Positions 1-7,968 of a stretch of 64,000 bases of DNA are shown here, piece by piece. The stretch comes from JAKZRT01 sp965247915 (lineage in GTDB: Bacteria > Pseudomonadota > Alphaproteobacteria > Rhodobacterales > Rhodobacteraceae), in NCBI GenBank assembly GCA_965247915.1, contig OZ252048.1, positions 1,984,001 through 2,048,000 on the forward strand, given 5' to 3'. The position numbers and the translations under genes were made by a program. Numbering within the stretch: position 1 is the first letter of the stretch; the number at the start of each line of letters is the position of its first letter. Under the pieces are notes generated by a model. That model was not told the DNA's origin. It saw only the letters and a list, made by a program, of their open reading frames with translations, and ran no database searches.

Positions 1-258
1 ATGGATATCGCGCGCGATTCCGGCAAGCCCGAGGGCGTGATCGACAAGATGATCGTTGGCCGCATGAGAAAGTGGCTCGCCGAAGTGACGCTTCTCAATC
101 AGACCTATGTTCGAAGCGACGATGGCCAATCCGTCGGCGCGGCTGCAATGGCCGCCGGAATCAAGATTACCGCCTTTGCACGGCTTGAAGTCGGCGAGGG
201 GATCGAGAAAATCGAAGAAGACTTTGCGGCCGAAGTTGCCAAAATCGCAAAAAGCTGA
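1..258 (+). CDS. tsf: Elongation factor Ts, C-terminal part (gene starts upstream of window)
   Basis: The 85 visible residues are the C-terminal part of EF-Ts, the guanine-nucleotide exchange factor that regenerates EF-Tu-GTP in the cytoplasm. The stretch SGKPEGVIDKMIVGRMRKW and the following segment about adding chains in a single last step (TLLNQTYVRSD) are typical of the family's C-terminal dimerisation/tail region. The frame is open from base 1, so the true start lies outside the window and the ATG at position 1 is internal. A strong rho-independent terminator follows 17 bases after the stop, so tsf is the last gene of its transcript, as usual for rpsB-tsf. Confidence 0.93.
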   Translation: MDIARDSGKPEGVIDKMIVGRMRKWLAEVTLLNQTYVRSDDGQSVGAAAMAAGIKITAFARLEVGEGIEKIEEDFAAEVAKIAKS

Positions 259-274
259 CCTTCATAACGGCGAA

Positions 275-306
275 AAACGGCGCAGCCCACGTTGGCTGCG
301 CCGTTT
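275..306 (+). terminator. Rho-independent terminator after tsf
   Basis: A 13-bp stem (275-287 with 294-306, arm AAACGGCGCAGCC) closes a 6-base loop CACGTT. The 3' arm ends in TTT and is followed by TACTCATT. It sits 17 bases after the tsf stop and is well placed to end the rpsB-tsf transcript. Confidence 0.85.
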
Positions 307-470
307 ACTCATTACGCTCCGGCTAAGATTGGGGAAAAGCCGGAAAATACACGAGCCGACCTTGACGGAGGAGAATAATCCGCCAAGGCCAGCGCCCGGT
401 TTCCCGGTTTGCGAAACGCTTGGTGCCCGAATATAATGGACAATCGACCCCCCGCCGTTCCCTGTCCTTA

Positions 471-1526
471 AAGCGGTTTGCGTTTGATGTGAATCGAAAG
501 GGGATTCCCAAAGTGTTGTTTGTCTGATTCATTTCCCGTGAGGAGGTGGAGCATGGGCAAACCGTATTCTTTGGATCTTCGGCAGCGGATATGCGGGTAT
601 ATTGCGGCCGGAAACTCTTGTCGCGCTGCGGGGCGGGTTTATGGCGTCAGTGCAGCGACGGCGGTGCGTTATGCGGCGGATCAACGTGAGCGGGGCGAGG
701 TCACACCCAAGCCACAGGGCAGGCCAGCGGGCCGGTTTGGCAAGCTGGCACCGCATGCGGGTTTCCTGATCGAGATTGTCCGGGCTGAACCGGACATAAC
801 ATTGCAGGAACTTGCGGGTGCGCTTGCGGAGACGCACGGCGTGAGCGTTCAGCTCTCCTCAATCCACCGGGCTCTGGAACGCGCAGAGTTTTCATATAAA
901 AAAAGGACTTGTCGCGCAGGAACGTGACCGGCCCGCCCTGCATAAGGCGCGAAGGGAATGGATCAGCCGCCGCCAGCCGCGCATGCGCGCCGAACCGCAC
1001 AGGCTGGTATTCATCGATGAAACCGCCGTCAAAACCAACCTCACCCGGTTGCGCGGGCGCAGCTTCAGGGGTGAGCGGCTTTATGGCACCGCACCCTTTG
1101 GAAAATGGGGCACGCAGACCTTCATCGCCGGGCTGACCCATAACGCGCTGATTGCACCCTGGGTGATCAGCGGCGCAATGGATGGATCGGCGTTCGAGAC
1201 TTATATCGAGACCCAGCTTGCGCCTGCGCTGGACCCTGGAACTGTGGTCATTCCCGACAATCTTTCCACCCACAAAAGCCACCGCGCGGCACAGGCGTTG
1301 AGGGCGCGCGGATGCTGGTTCTTGTTCCTGCCACCCTACTCCCCGGATCTTAACCCGATCGAAATGGCGTTCTCAAAGTTGAAAGCTCACCTGCGAAGGG
1401 TTGGAGCAAGAACCTTCGATGCCCTCTTTGACGCCCTCAGCGACATTTGTGATCTCTTCGACCCAGACCAATGCTGGAACTTCCTCAAGGCCGCGGGATA
1501 TGCCTCAGATTAAATGCATTATGCTT
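471..1526 (+). mobile_element. IS630-family insertion sequence, copy A (1056 bp)
   Basis: The element is bounded by TA dinucleotides at 469-470 and 1527-1528, the target duplication expected for IS630/Tc1-mariner elements. The ends are imperfect inverted repeats: left AAGCGGTTTGCGTTTGATG and right (reverse complement) AAGCATAATGCATTTAATC. It carries one transposase in two overlapping frames. Copy A lies in the gap after tsf and breaks no recognisable gene. A related but diverged element, copy B, interrupts hutH at 29166-30214. Confidence 0.85.
553..1513 (+). CDS. IS630-family transposase, read across two frames at an A7 run
   Basis: The first frame (553-927) encodes the N-terminal helix-turn-helix DNA-binding half (MGKPYSLDLRQRICGYI). 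The second (joined after the A7 run at 898-904, visible to 1513) encodes the DDE catalytic half, with VFIDET, VIPDNLSTHKS and LPPYSPDLNPIEMAF supplying the three acidic residues. The two halves lie +1 to each other, and joining them at A7 gives a continuous chain (YKKGLVAQERDRPALHKA) without loss. The same A7 at the same place is kept in copy B, so the join is probably programmed, by transcriptional slippage or frameshifting, rather than a defect. With that assumption the enzyme is about 320 residues, usual for the family. Confidence 0.85.
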
Positions 1527-1652
1527 TAGGCCACCACTCACGGAACAATTTCAAAGTATCGTTAACCATCGTGAAGTGAAGTCGGGAATTCCTTACCCGC
1601 AGGTCAGGTATTCCATACCCGGTCGCATACAACGTTGATAAAATAGAATATA

Positions 1653-2396
1653 TCAGGCTTCGATCACGTACATCTGATTGATGACCGACGCCTTCAGAAC
1701 CGCCTGAGCTGTTGTTTCGGCATCCAGTGCATCGCGCGAAAGGCGAAGGTGCTTTTCAATAGTTGCCGGCGTAAGTCCCATAAGCAGGGCAATGTCCTGG
1801 GTTGTCTTACCATCGCCGACCCACTGAAGCGCTTCGCGCTGGCGACTTGTCAACGCCCGTGTCGCTTTGGCCTGCGGCAGCGAGATCATCGTCAGATGTG
1901 CAACCTGGTTCATGACCCAAATTTCGCGACCGTGTTCTTCCCAGACCGCGTCAACTTCGCCTTGAACAACGCCGCGCCGCGCAGTCAGTGCGATGCCACC
2001 CTTCGACCTTGAAGATCGCCCCGGAAAACTGAGTGAGTAGCCAGCCGTAACGCCCATTTTTCGGTTGAATTCTAAGACGTTAAGTTCGGACTGTGAAAAC
2101 GATTCTAAATTTTCCTCCATCCAGCTCCACGAACACGAGCCGACATTTTCTCGCGCCCATCGCACCATCGGGGCATGGTGGTAAAGACCGCCGTTCACAA
2201 AACCCTCCAGATATTCCGGCGACTGGTTTGAAAGCAGCAATACGTCCTGGATGTTGCCAAAAGAATTGGCGGTCTTGTAGCGCGTAAAACCGTAAATCAG
2301 CCGGTCAAAACCGTAGGTCAGCATTTTCGCAGTGTGCTGGGCCCAAACTTCTTCGACCGATTTGGCCCGCATAACGCTTTCGAGATAGCTTAGCAT
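1653..2396 (-). CDS. LuxR-type transcriptional regulator with autoinducer-binding-like domain
   Basis: This is a 247-residue protein with an N-terminal domain of about 160 residues resembling the acyl-homoserine-lactone-binding domain of LuxR proteins (GFDRLIYGFTRYKTA, APMVRWARENVGSCSW, GVTAGYSLSFPG) and a C-terminal GerE-type helix-turn-helix (LTSRQREALQWVGDGKT, then LTPATIEKHLRLSRDAL). It should act as a cytoplasmic DNA-binding regulator, possibly of quorum-sensing genes. No luxI-type synthase is in the window, so it would be a solo or have a distant partner. I chose ATG at 2396; an in-frame TTG at 2420 would add eight residues. A complete IS1595-type element sits 138 bases upstream and has probably separated the gene from part of its promoter region. 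Confidence 0.85.
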   Translation of the reverse strand: MLSYLESVMRAKSVEEVWAQHTAKMLTYGFDRLIYGFTRYKTANSFGNIQDVLLLSNQSPEYLEGFVNGGLYHHAPMVRWARENVGSCSWSWMEENLESFSQSELNVLEFNRKMGVTAGYSLSFPGRSSRSKGGIALTARRGVVQGEVDAVWEEHGREIWVMNQVAHLTMISLPQAKATRALTSRQREALQWVGDGKTTQDIALLMGLTPATIEKHLRLSRDALDAETTAQAVLKASVINQMYVIEA

Positions 2397-2525
2397 CGCT
2401 GCCGATCCCAATCTTTTCAAGCCTTGGAAGCATCAAGCGTGAACCGGCCTGACTAGGCCGTCCAAAATCAATCCAATCTCGCTTCCCGTCCAAAGCACCA
2501 TCAATGTGCCGAATACCGTGATGGT

Positions 2526-2533
2526 TTAACTTT
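2526..2533 (+). repeat. Left 8-bp target-site duplication of the IS1595-type element
   Basis: TTAACTTT lies directly outside the left inverted repeat and is repeated exactly at 3564-3571 outside the right one. An 8-bp duplication is the usual length for the IS1595 family. Confidence 0.9.
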
Positions 2534-3563
2534 GGCTCAGTTTACGAACTGTATGTGTTCATGGTATGTTCTTTTTGGATTCAGGGAGATAGCGAATGTC
2601 GATGGACAATGAACAATTTCAGTGCTGGCTTGCCGGGATAGACAGCCTCAGCGCTGCACAGCGTAGAGAGGCCGAAGCGGTATTTTCAGGGCGGACAGGG
2701 TCGGGTTCCTCGCTTGCCGCGGTCGAACTTGCGGTGGATGCTGATAGGCACTGTCCGCATTGCGGCAAGCCCGGTGCGGTGTCACGGGGCAAGGCACGGG
2801 GCCTGCGTCGTTACCAGTGCAAGATCTGTCGGCGCACATTCAACGCCGCTACCGGCACGCCCTTGTCCGGGCTTCACTACAAAGACCGATGGTTGGCCTT
2901 TGGCGGATGCCTGGCTGCGGGAGAAACGGTTCGGGCGTCAGCCGATCACTGTAATCTTGCCGTCAACACGGCATTCCGTTGGCGTCACCGGTTTCTGGAG
3001 GCTGCAAAGAAGGCCCCGCAAAAGCTCAAAGGGATCGTCGAGGTCGATGAAACCTATGTTCTGGAGAGCCACAAGGGACAGAGAACCCTCGACCGCAAGC
3101 CCCGCAAAAGAGGCGGCAAGGCTGGCAAGCGCGGCCTGTCGTGCGAACAGGTGCCGGTTCTAGTGGCTGCCGACCGTAATGGCACGACATTCAGCACGGT
3201 TCTTCCGGTGGTTAATGCCGACACGCTGAAACAGGCGATCAGCCCGGTCGTCGACAGGGACATCGTGCTGGTGTCCGACGGTCACCGCGGCTATCCGCCC
3301 TGCGCGACAGCAATGGGCGTTCGCCACGAAGCCCTCAATCTGTCAGCCGGCGAACGGGCCCGGGGCGCCTTTCATATTCAGACGGTCAACAGCCGCCACA
3401 GCCAACTGAAGGATTTCCTGCGCCGCTACCGTGGCATCGCAACAAAATATCTCGACAACTACCTGCAATGGTTTCATCTCATCAAACTCACACCACAGAC
3501 CTCGCCGCGAGCCTGTTTGGCCGCTGCTATCACACGCCATGCATACAGTTCGTAAACTGAGCC
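2534..3563 (+). mobile_element. IS1595-family insertion sequence (1030 bp), structurally complete
   Basis: The element has perfect 22-bp terminal inverted repeats (2534-2555 and 3542-3563, beginning GGCTCAGTTTACG) flanked by an exact 8-bp duplication TTAACTTT. It holds one intact transposase gene. Perfect ends, a perfect duplication and an intact gene point to a recent insertion. It landed in the upstream region of the LuxR-type gene at 1653-2396. Confidence 0.93.
2596..3555 (+). CDS. IS1595-family transposase (zinc ribbon plus DDE domain)
   Basis: This is a 319-residue transposase. The N-terminal third carries a zinc ribbon (CPHCGK at about residues 54-59 and CKICRRTF at about 77-84). The catalytic domain follows, with VEVDETYV supplying the first acidic residue, LVSDGHRGY the second, and HIQTVNSRHSQLKDFLRRYRG near the third position. 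The C-terminal YLDNYLQWFHLI is typical of ISXO2/IS1595 enzymes. The stop lies inside the right inverted repeat, as is common for compact IS. The gene looks intact, so the element may be active. An alternative start two codons later (2602) cannot be excluded. Confidence 0.9.
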   Translation: MSMDNEQFQCWLAGIDSLSAAQRREAEAVFSGRTGSGSSLAAVELAVDADRHCPHCGKPGAVSRGKARGLRRYQCKICRRTFNAATGTPLSGLHYKDRWLAFGGCLAAGETVRASADHCNLAVNTAFRWRHRFLEAAKKAPQKLKGIVEVDETYVLESHKGQRTLDRKPRKRGGKAGKRGLSCEQVPVLVAADRNGTTFSTVLPVVNADTLKQAISPVVDRDIVLVSDGHRGYPPCATAMGVRHEALNLSAGERARGAFHIQTVNSRHSQLKDFLRRYRGIATKYLDNYLQWFHLIKLTPQTSPRACLAAAITRHAYSS

Positions 3564-3859
3564 TTAACTTTTGCCGGGTTCATTACTAAATGGCAAGTGG
3601 CAGCAACGATGGGGCGATTGTTCGGGTCATGGCAAACCACGGGCCTAATTCAAGAATGGACGAAGTCTTACAGGTAACAGTCTGTAATAAAACCACTTAT
3701 CGCCGGTCAGTTCTTGATAATATTGGTCCTTAGCCGACTGGTCTGTCGGGTCAGACAGATATTTTGCACATAATACTGATTATGCGAAATTTATGCCTTG
3801 TGTCGGCGGCTGGACTTCGCAGTTTTCAAAGTGACACCCGATGGCAATCTTGAGCTGAC

Positions 3860-5038
3860 CTAACCAGACGCAGCCCCGATACCGCGCGCGAAATCGGCGA
3901 TCAGTTGGTCGATATCTTCGACACCGACCGAGACGCGGAAAAACCCTTCGGAAATTCCCAGTGCGGCGCGTTCAACTGGCGAAAGGCCGCGATGCGATGA
4001 TGACGGCGGATGCGAAAGCGTCGTGTTGATGTCACCCAGTGTTGGCGCGAAGGCAACCGGCGCGACAGCCCGGGTCAGGCGCACGGCGGCCTCGCGCCCG
4101 CCGTCAATTTCAAAGCTGACCATTGTACCGCCACGCCCGTCAAGAATTTCGGCGCGGTCCGCATCTGGGTGATCGGCGCGCGTAGGGAAGATAACGCGCT
4201 TCACGCCCCGCATGTCGGCCAGCGCATCTGCCAACGCGGCTGCGTTTTTTGACGCCCGCTCATAACGCAGCGAAAACGACAAAAGTCCCCGTTCGGCCAG
4301 CCAGCAGTCAAACGCACTTGGCATCAGGCCCCAGGTTGCTGCCGCATCGGATATCGCCAGACCCAGCACCGGATCGCGGGCGGCGATATAGCCAAGGGTC
4401 ACATCCGAATGACCGGCGAGCAGTTTGGTGACTGAATGAATGACAATGTCCGCCCCGGCTTGCCAGGGGCTGAAGCCAAGTGGCGTCGTGAAGGTATTGT
4501 CGATCACCAATAGAATTCCGCGCTCCCGCGCAAGCCGGGCAATGCCGTCGACATCGGCAATCCGGATCGTGGGGTTGGCCACGACTTCGATCAGAATCAT
4601 TCGGGTTTCGGGTCTGATGGCTGCGGCAATCGCACTTGCATCGCAGGCGTTTGCCAGATCACATGCCACACCCAGGCGCGGCAGGTCCTGGCGCAAAAGT
4701 CTCAGCGAACGCCCATAAAGCTGGTCACCCCCGACCACGTGATCGCCCGCCTTCAGAACCCCCAAAAACGCTGCACCGATGGCCGCCATCCCTGACCCGG
4801 TGATAACACCGCCCGGTTGCCCTTCAAGATCGTCGATCATGCCGGCCAGGATGTCAGCGTTCGGATGGGCCTCGCGGGCATAGGTATAGCCTTGGTCCCT
4901 GCCCTCGTAGATCGCATCCAGCGCATCGGGGTCCAAAGCGGTGTAAGCCGCAGAACTTTGGAGGGGCGATACCAGAGGCCGCCGCGCCGCGTCAGGCCAG
5001 ATCGGACGGCGGTCTGTAGGGGGCCGGTTTGCGGTCAT
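3860..5038 (-). CDS. PLP-dependent trans-sulfuration enzyme (cystathionine beta-lyase-like)
   Basis: This 392-residue protein belongs to the Cys/Met-metabolism PLP enzyme family, cytoplasmic enzymes that make or cleave cystathionine or related thioethers. Visible landmarks are YTYAREAHPN (about 51-60), GSGMAAIGAAFL, the Asp region LLVIDNTFTTPLG and the PLP-binding lysine K205 in HSVTKLLAGH. The C-terminal SHPPSSSHRGLSP and GFFRVSVGVED are also typical. The start is ATG at 5038, overlapping the stop of the carbonic-anhydrase-like gene as ATGA; a longer upstream frame only reads through that gene. Cystathionine beta-lyase is my best guess for the substrate, but gamma-synthase or homocysteine synthase cannot be separated by eye. 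Confidence 0.85.
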   Translation of the reverse strand: MTANRPPTDRRPIWPDAARRPLVSPLQSSAAYTALDPDALDAIYEGRDQGYTYAREAHPNADILAGMIDDLEGQPGGVITGSGMAAIGAAFLGVLKAGDHVVGGDQLYGRSLRLLRQDLPRLGVACDLANACDASAIAAAIRPETRMILIEVVANPTIRIADVDGIARLARERGILLVIDNTFTTPLGFSPWQAGADIVIHSVTKLLAGHSDVTLGYIAARDPVLGLAISDAAATWGLMPSAFDCWLAERGLLSFSLRYERASKNAAALADALADMRGVKRVIFPTRADHPDADRAEILDGRGGTMVSFEIDGGREAAVRLTRAVAPVAFAPTLGDINTTLSHPPSSSHRGLSPVERAALGISEGFFRVSVGVEDIDQLIADFARGIGAASG

Positions 5039-5556
5039 CGCATCTGGATCCCGGCTGCAAAACGCCGGGCATTCGCCTGATAATTCACCGCCGATCGCAC
5101 GAGCCTTTCGCGGGCCTCGGCATTGAGCTTGCGAACTACTTTTCCCGGCGCGCCAATAACCAGCGACCCGTCGGGTATTTCTTTGCCCTCGGTTATCAGC
5201 GCTCCGGCACCAATCAGGCAACCCCGACCGATGACCGCACCGTTTAACACGGTTGCGCCCATCCCGATAAGGCTGCCAGCACCGATGGTGCAGCCGTGCA
5301 GCATTGCCCTGTGGCCAATCGTGCATCTCGCACCAATGGTCAGCGGAAAGCCCATGTCGGTGTGCAACACGCAGTTTTCCTGAATATTCGACCCTTCGCC
5401 TAGGTCAATCAATTCATTGTCGCCGCGCAGGGTCGCGCCATACCAGACCGAGGCCCCTGCCCCGATCCGAACACTGCCAATCAGATTGGCGTCGGGCGCG
5501 ATCCAGGCATCTGGTGCTACCTCTGGCTCGACACCTTCGAGGATGTAAATCGTCAC
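5035..5556 (-). CDS. Gamma-carbonic-anhydrase-like hexapeptide-repeat protein
   Basis: A 173-residue left-handed beta-helix protein with repeated hexapeptide turns (IGAGASVWYG, IGARCTIGHRAMLHGCTIGAG, IGMGATVLNGAVIGRG). Three histidines, H65, H82 and H87, match the zinc-ligand trio of gamma-type carbonic anhydrases and the YrdA/PaaY family. It may bind zinc as a trimer, but many family members have no proven anhydrase activity. It starts with GTG at 5556, overlapping the gmk stop as GTGA, and ends overlapping the start of the downstream PLP enzyme, so gmk, this gene and the lyase are translationally coupled. Confidence 0.85.
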   Translation of the reverse strand: MTIYILEGVEPEVAPDAWIAPDANLIGSVRIGAGASVWYGATLRGDNELIDLGEGSNIQENCVLHTDMGFPLTIGARCTIGHRAMLHGCTIGAGSLIGMGATVLNGAVIGRGCLIGAGALITEGKEIPDGSLVIGAPGKVVRKLNAEARERLVRSAVNYQANARRFAAGIQMR

Positions 5557-6194
5557 TTGTCGTCCCCGAATTCGGTTTGCAGGCCGCGTACGGTATCGAC
5601 CAGCCCCGGCTGTTGCGGGCGGCGCAGGCGTTCGGCGCTGACGATCGTGCGCAAGTTTTCCTCGGTCGCGGAAAGGTCGTCATTGACCAGCACATAATCA
5701 TAGCTGTCCCAATGGCTTATCTCGTCCCAGCTTTTCTGCATTCGGCGCACGATCACGCCCTCGTCGTCCTGCCCGCGCCTCTCCAGCCGGCGGCGCAGTT
5801 CGCGAATCGTCGGTGGCAGCAGAAAAATCGACAGCACATGATCGCTGAGCTCGCTGTTCTTGATTTGCTGCGCGCCCTGCCAGTCGACATCAAAAAGCAC
5901 GTCCTGACCGGCCTCGATCGCCGCATTGACCGGCCCGCGGGGTGACCCATAGAAATTACCAAATACGTCAGCATGTTCCAGCATCTGCCCCTGCGCCACC
6001 AAGGCTTTGAACTCCGGGTCTTGCAGAAAAACATAGTCCTTGCCGTCCACCTCGCCGTCACGCGGCGCTCTCGTCGTGGCCGAGACCGAAAATCGGATGG
6101 CTGGGTCCCATTCGCGCAATCGGCGGGCCAACGTCGATTTTCCGGCCCCCGAGGGCGACGAAAGAATGATCAAAAGACCGCGGCGCATGGTCAT
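5553..6194 (-). CDS. gmk: Guanylate kinase
   Basis: A 213-residue P-loop kinase that converts GMP and ATP to GDP and ADP in the cytoplasm. The P-loop SSPSGAGKST lies at residues 12-21. The GMP-binding region follows (SATTRAPRDGEVDGKDYVF), and GQDVLFDVDWQGAQQI is the conserved Walker-B-like strand. Length and motifs are normal. The start may be either of two Met codons two residues apart (6194 or 6188). It lies three bases from the yicC stop and overlaps the next gene. The yicC-gmk pairing is conserved in many proteobacteria. Confidence 0.95.
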   Translation of the reverse strand: MTMRRGLLIILSSPSGAGKSTLARRLREWDPAIRFSVSATTRAPRDGEVDGKDYVFLQDPEFKALVAQGQMLEHADVFGNFYGSPRGPVNAAIEAGQDVLFDVDWQGAQQIKNSELSDHVLSIFLLPPTIRELRRRLERRGQDDEGVIVRRMQKSWDEISHWDSYDYVLVNDDLSATEENLRTIVSAERLRRPQQPGLVDTVRGLQTEFGDDK

Positions 6195-6196
6195 CT

Positions 6197-7085
6197 CTAT
6201 TCCAAGTTCTGGACCTGCTCGCGCATCTGGTCGATAACGGCTTTCAGGTCAAGGCCGACCCGCGTCAGGTCGGTCGACCCGGCCTTTGAACACAATGTGT
6301 TGGCCTCGCGATTGAGTTCCTGGGTCAGAAAGTCGAGTTTTCGACCGATCGGTCCGCCCGCATCCAAAAGCGCCCGCGCCGCTGTCACATGTGCGCAAGC
6401 GGTCAAGTTCTTCAGTGACATCAGCCTTAACGGCTATCATCGCCAATTCGGCCTCAACCCGACCGGGGTCCAGCGCGTCGCCCAGGTCGCTGATCTGTGC
6501 CAGCGCCGACCGGATGGCGTCTCGGGTGCGCTCGGTCCGGTCGCCGGCGGATTGGGTCGCGGCGTCAGCCAACACGGCCACCCGATCAACCTGTCCGCGC
6601 AAAAGCCGCTCGACCGCGCTGCCTTCATCGGCGCGCATACTCAGAAACTCGCCTAAAGCGCTTTCGAACCCAAGTATGATCGGTTCGAGCAGCGTTGCTT
6701 CTGCCTCGCCTTCGCGTCCCGTGTCCGCAACGCCGCGCATTGAAAGAATGTCAGCAGCGCTGAGCGGTTCCAGCAACTGACCGCGCGCCGCGGCAATCTC
6801 TTCAACTTTGGCTATCGCGTCGATTGCGGCCTCGATCCGCGCAGGATCGATTCCCAATCCCGCGACCGCATCGTCGCGCCCGACCCGTATCGAAACATTC
6901 ACCGACCCGCGCGCAATAACCCCCGCAACCCGGGCACGGACCGTCTTTTCAAGCCCCGGAATGCCATCCGGCAGCCGCAAACGAACATCCAGCCCGCGCG
7001 CATTTACCGACCGTATTTCGATGGTCCAACGATGCCCGTCAGCCTGCCCTACAGCCGCGCCCAACCCGGTCATCGAGTTAATCAC
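6197..7085 (-). pseudogene. yicC: YicC-family endoribonuclease gene with a one-base deletion
   Basis: The frame from GTG 7085 encodes the N-terminal YicC domain (VINSMTGLGAAVG, RSVNARGLDVRLRLPDG) to DVTEELDRL near 6400. The rest of the family C-terminus (AALLDAGGPIGRKLDFLTQE, LTRVGLDLKAVIDQMREQV) continues in another frame to 6197. Adding one base near 6388-6395, where the family has RLxxHV, restores a single chain of about 295 residues. I chose GTG at 7085 because AGGA lies 8 bases upstream and the family begins I-x-SMTG. If real, the deletion removes the catalytic C-terminal domain (DUF1732). A sequencing error is the main alternative. Confidence 0.8.
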
Positions 7086-7216
7086 TTGATCCTTTTTTTT
7101 TCGCTCGACGGCATTTTGTGGCATCTTTACGAAGTGGTAATCATTGTGAAGCTAGGGTTAACAGACCCGTTCATTCACCACAATGAACCGCAGCGTAACA
7201 AGTTGAGGTTTGGAAA

Positions 7217-7798
7217 ATGACGGATATTAAACCGTTAGGCCGCGCAGATGTGGTTTCTTTGCGAGGGTACAAAAAGTCCATGAGCTACGATCCGATCGCG
7301 GATATCGAGGCATATTGGGAAGACCTGCGCGGCGTTCGCGTGGTTCCCTTGTGGTCCGAAGTTGACCCCAGGAAATTCGAGCGGGCGCTGGACTGCACGT
7401 TTCTTTTGGAACGCATCGCGCCTGCGCTGGCACGTTTCCGGCTGGCGGGCATGAAGTTTACCGAATTGATGGGCATGGAGGTGCGGGGGATGCCGGTGAC
7501 ATCGCTTTTGACGCCCCCTGCCCGTGAAGAAGTGCGCGAAGCCCTGAACATGCTCTTCGAGGGTCCCAGCGCGGTGACCATTGGTTTGCGCGCCGAAAGC
7601 GGGCTGGGGCGGCCCAAATTGCATGGGCGCATGGTCTTGTTGCCTCTGAAAAGTGACCTTGGCGACATCAGCCGCGCGATCGGCTGTCTTTCATTGGACG
7701 GAAAAATTGGCCTGACGCCGCGCCGGTTCGACATGTTGTCGATCAACTATCGCAGCGTCGGTCCGTTCCGGACTGAACAGCCTGCGGTTGACATTTAA
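7217..7798 (+). CDS. PAS-domain protein (PAS_5 type), apparently shortened by an in-frame stop
   Basis: A 193-residue protein with a single PAS-like domain of the PAS_5 family common in Rhodobacteraceae (EAYWEDLRGVRVVPLWSEVDP, the FAMxF-like LARFRLAGMKFTELMGMEVRGMP, and GCLSLDGKIGLTPRRFDM). It is preceded by GAGGTTTGGAAA as ribosome binding site. After the TAA at 7796-7798 the same frame stays open for 45 more codons to TGA 7934-7936. The downstream codons read like the basic tail expected for such proteins (GFAEPADGF, KGPRPQLKLIKNEA). The protein therefore seems to have lost a C-terminal tail by a point change. The function of the family is unknown. Confidence 0.75.
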   Translation: MTDIKPLGRADVVSLRGYKKSMSYDPIADIEAYWEDLRGVRVVPLWSEVDPRKFERALDCTFLLERIAPALARFRLAGMKFTELMGMEVRGMPVTSLLTPPAREEVREALNMLFEGPSAVTIGLRAESGLGRPKLHGRMVLLPLKSDLGDISRAIGCLSLDGKIGLTPRRFDMLSINYRSVGPFRTEQPAVDI

Positions 7799-7968
7799 AA
7801 AGTAAAAGCCTTGGCAACCGAGGGATTTGCTGAACCTGCCGACGGATTTCGGCACAAGCGCAAAGGACCTCGTCCGCAACTGAAGTTGATCAAGAACGAG
7901 GCGCTGGTGAAGGCCGACGAAAAAAGCGAAATTTGACCTACCGCCTGATGCCGGCAGCGAGCGTCCCC

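Noticed and set aside
471..3571. Composite transposon formed by the IS630 and IS1595 elements around the LuxR-type gene
   Set aside because: The two elements belong to different families and each has its own complete target duplication, so they inserted independently.
5039..5326. N-terminal extension of the PLP enzyme
   Set aside because: The longer frame only reads through the carbonic-anhydrase-like gene. The ATG at 5038 overlaps that gene's stop and gives the normal family length.
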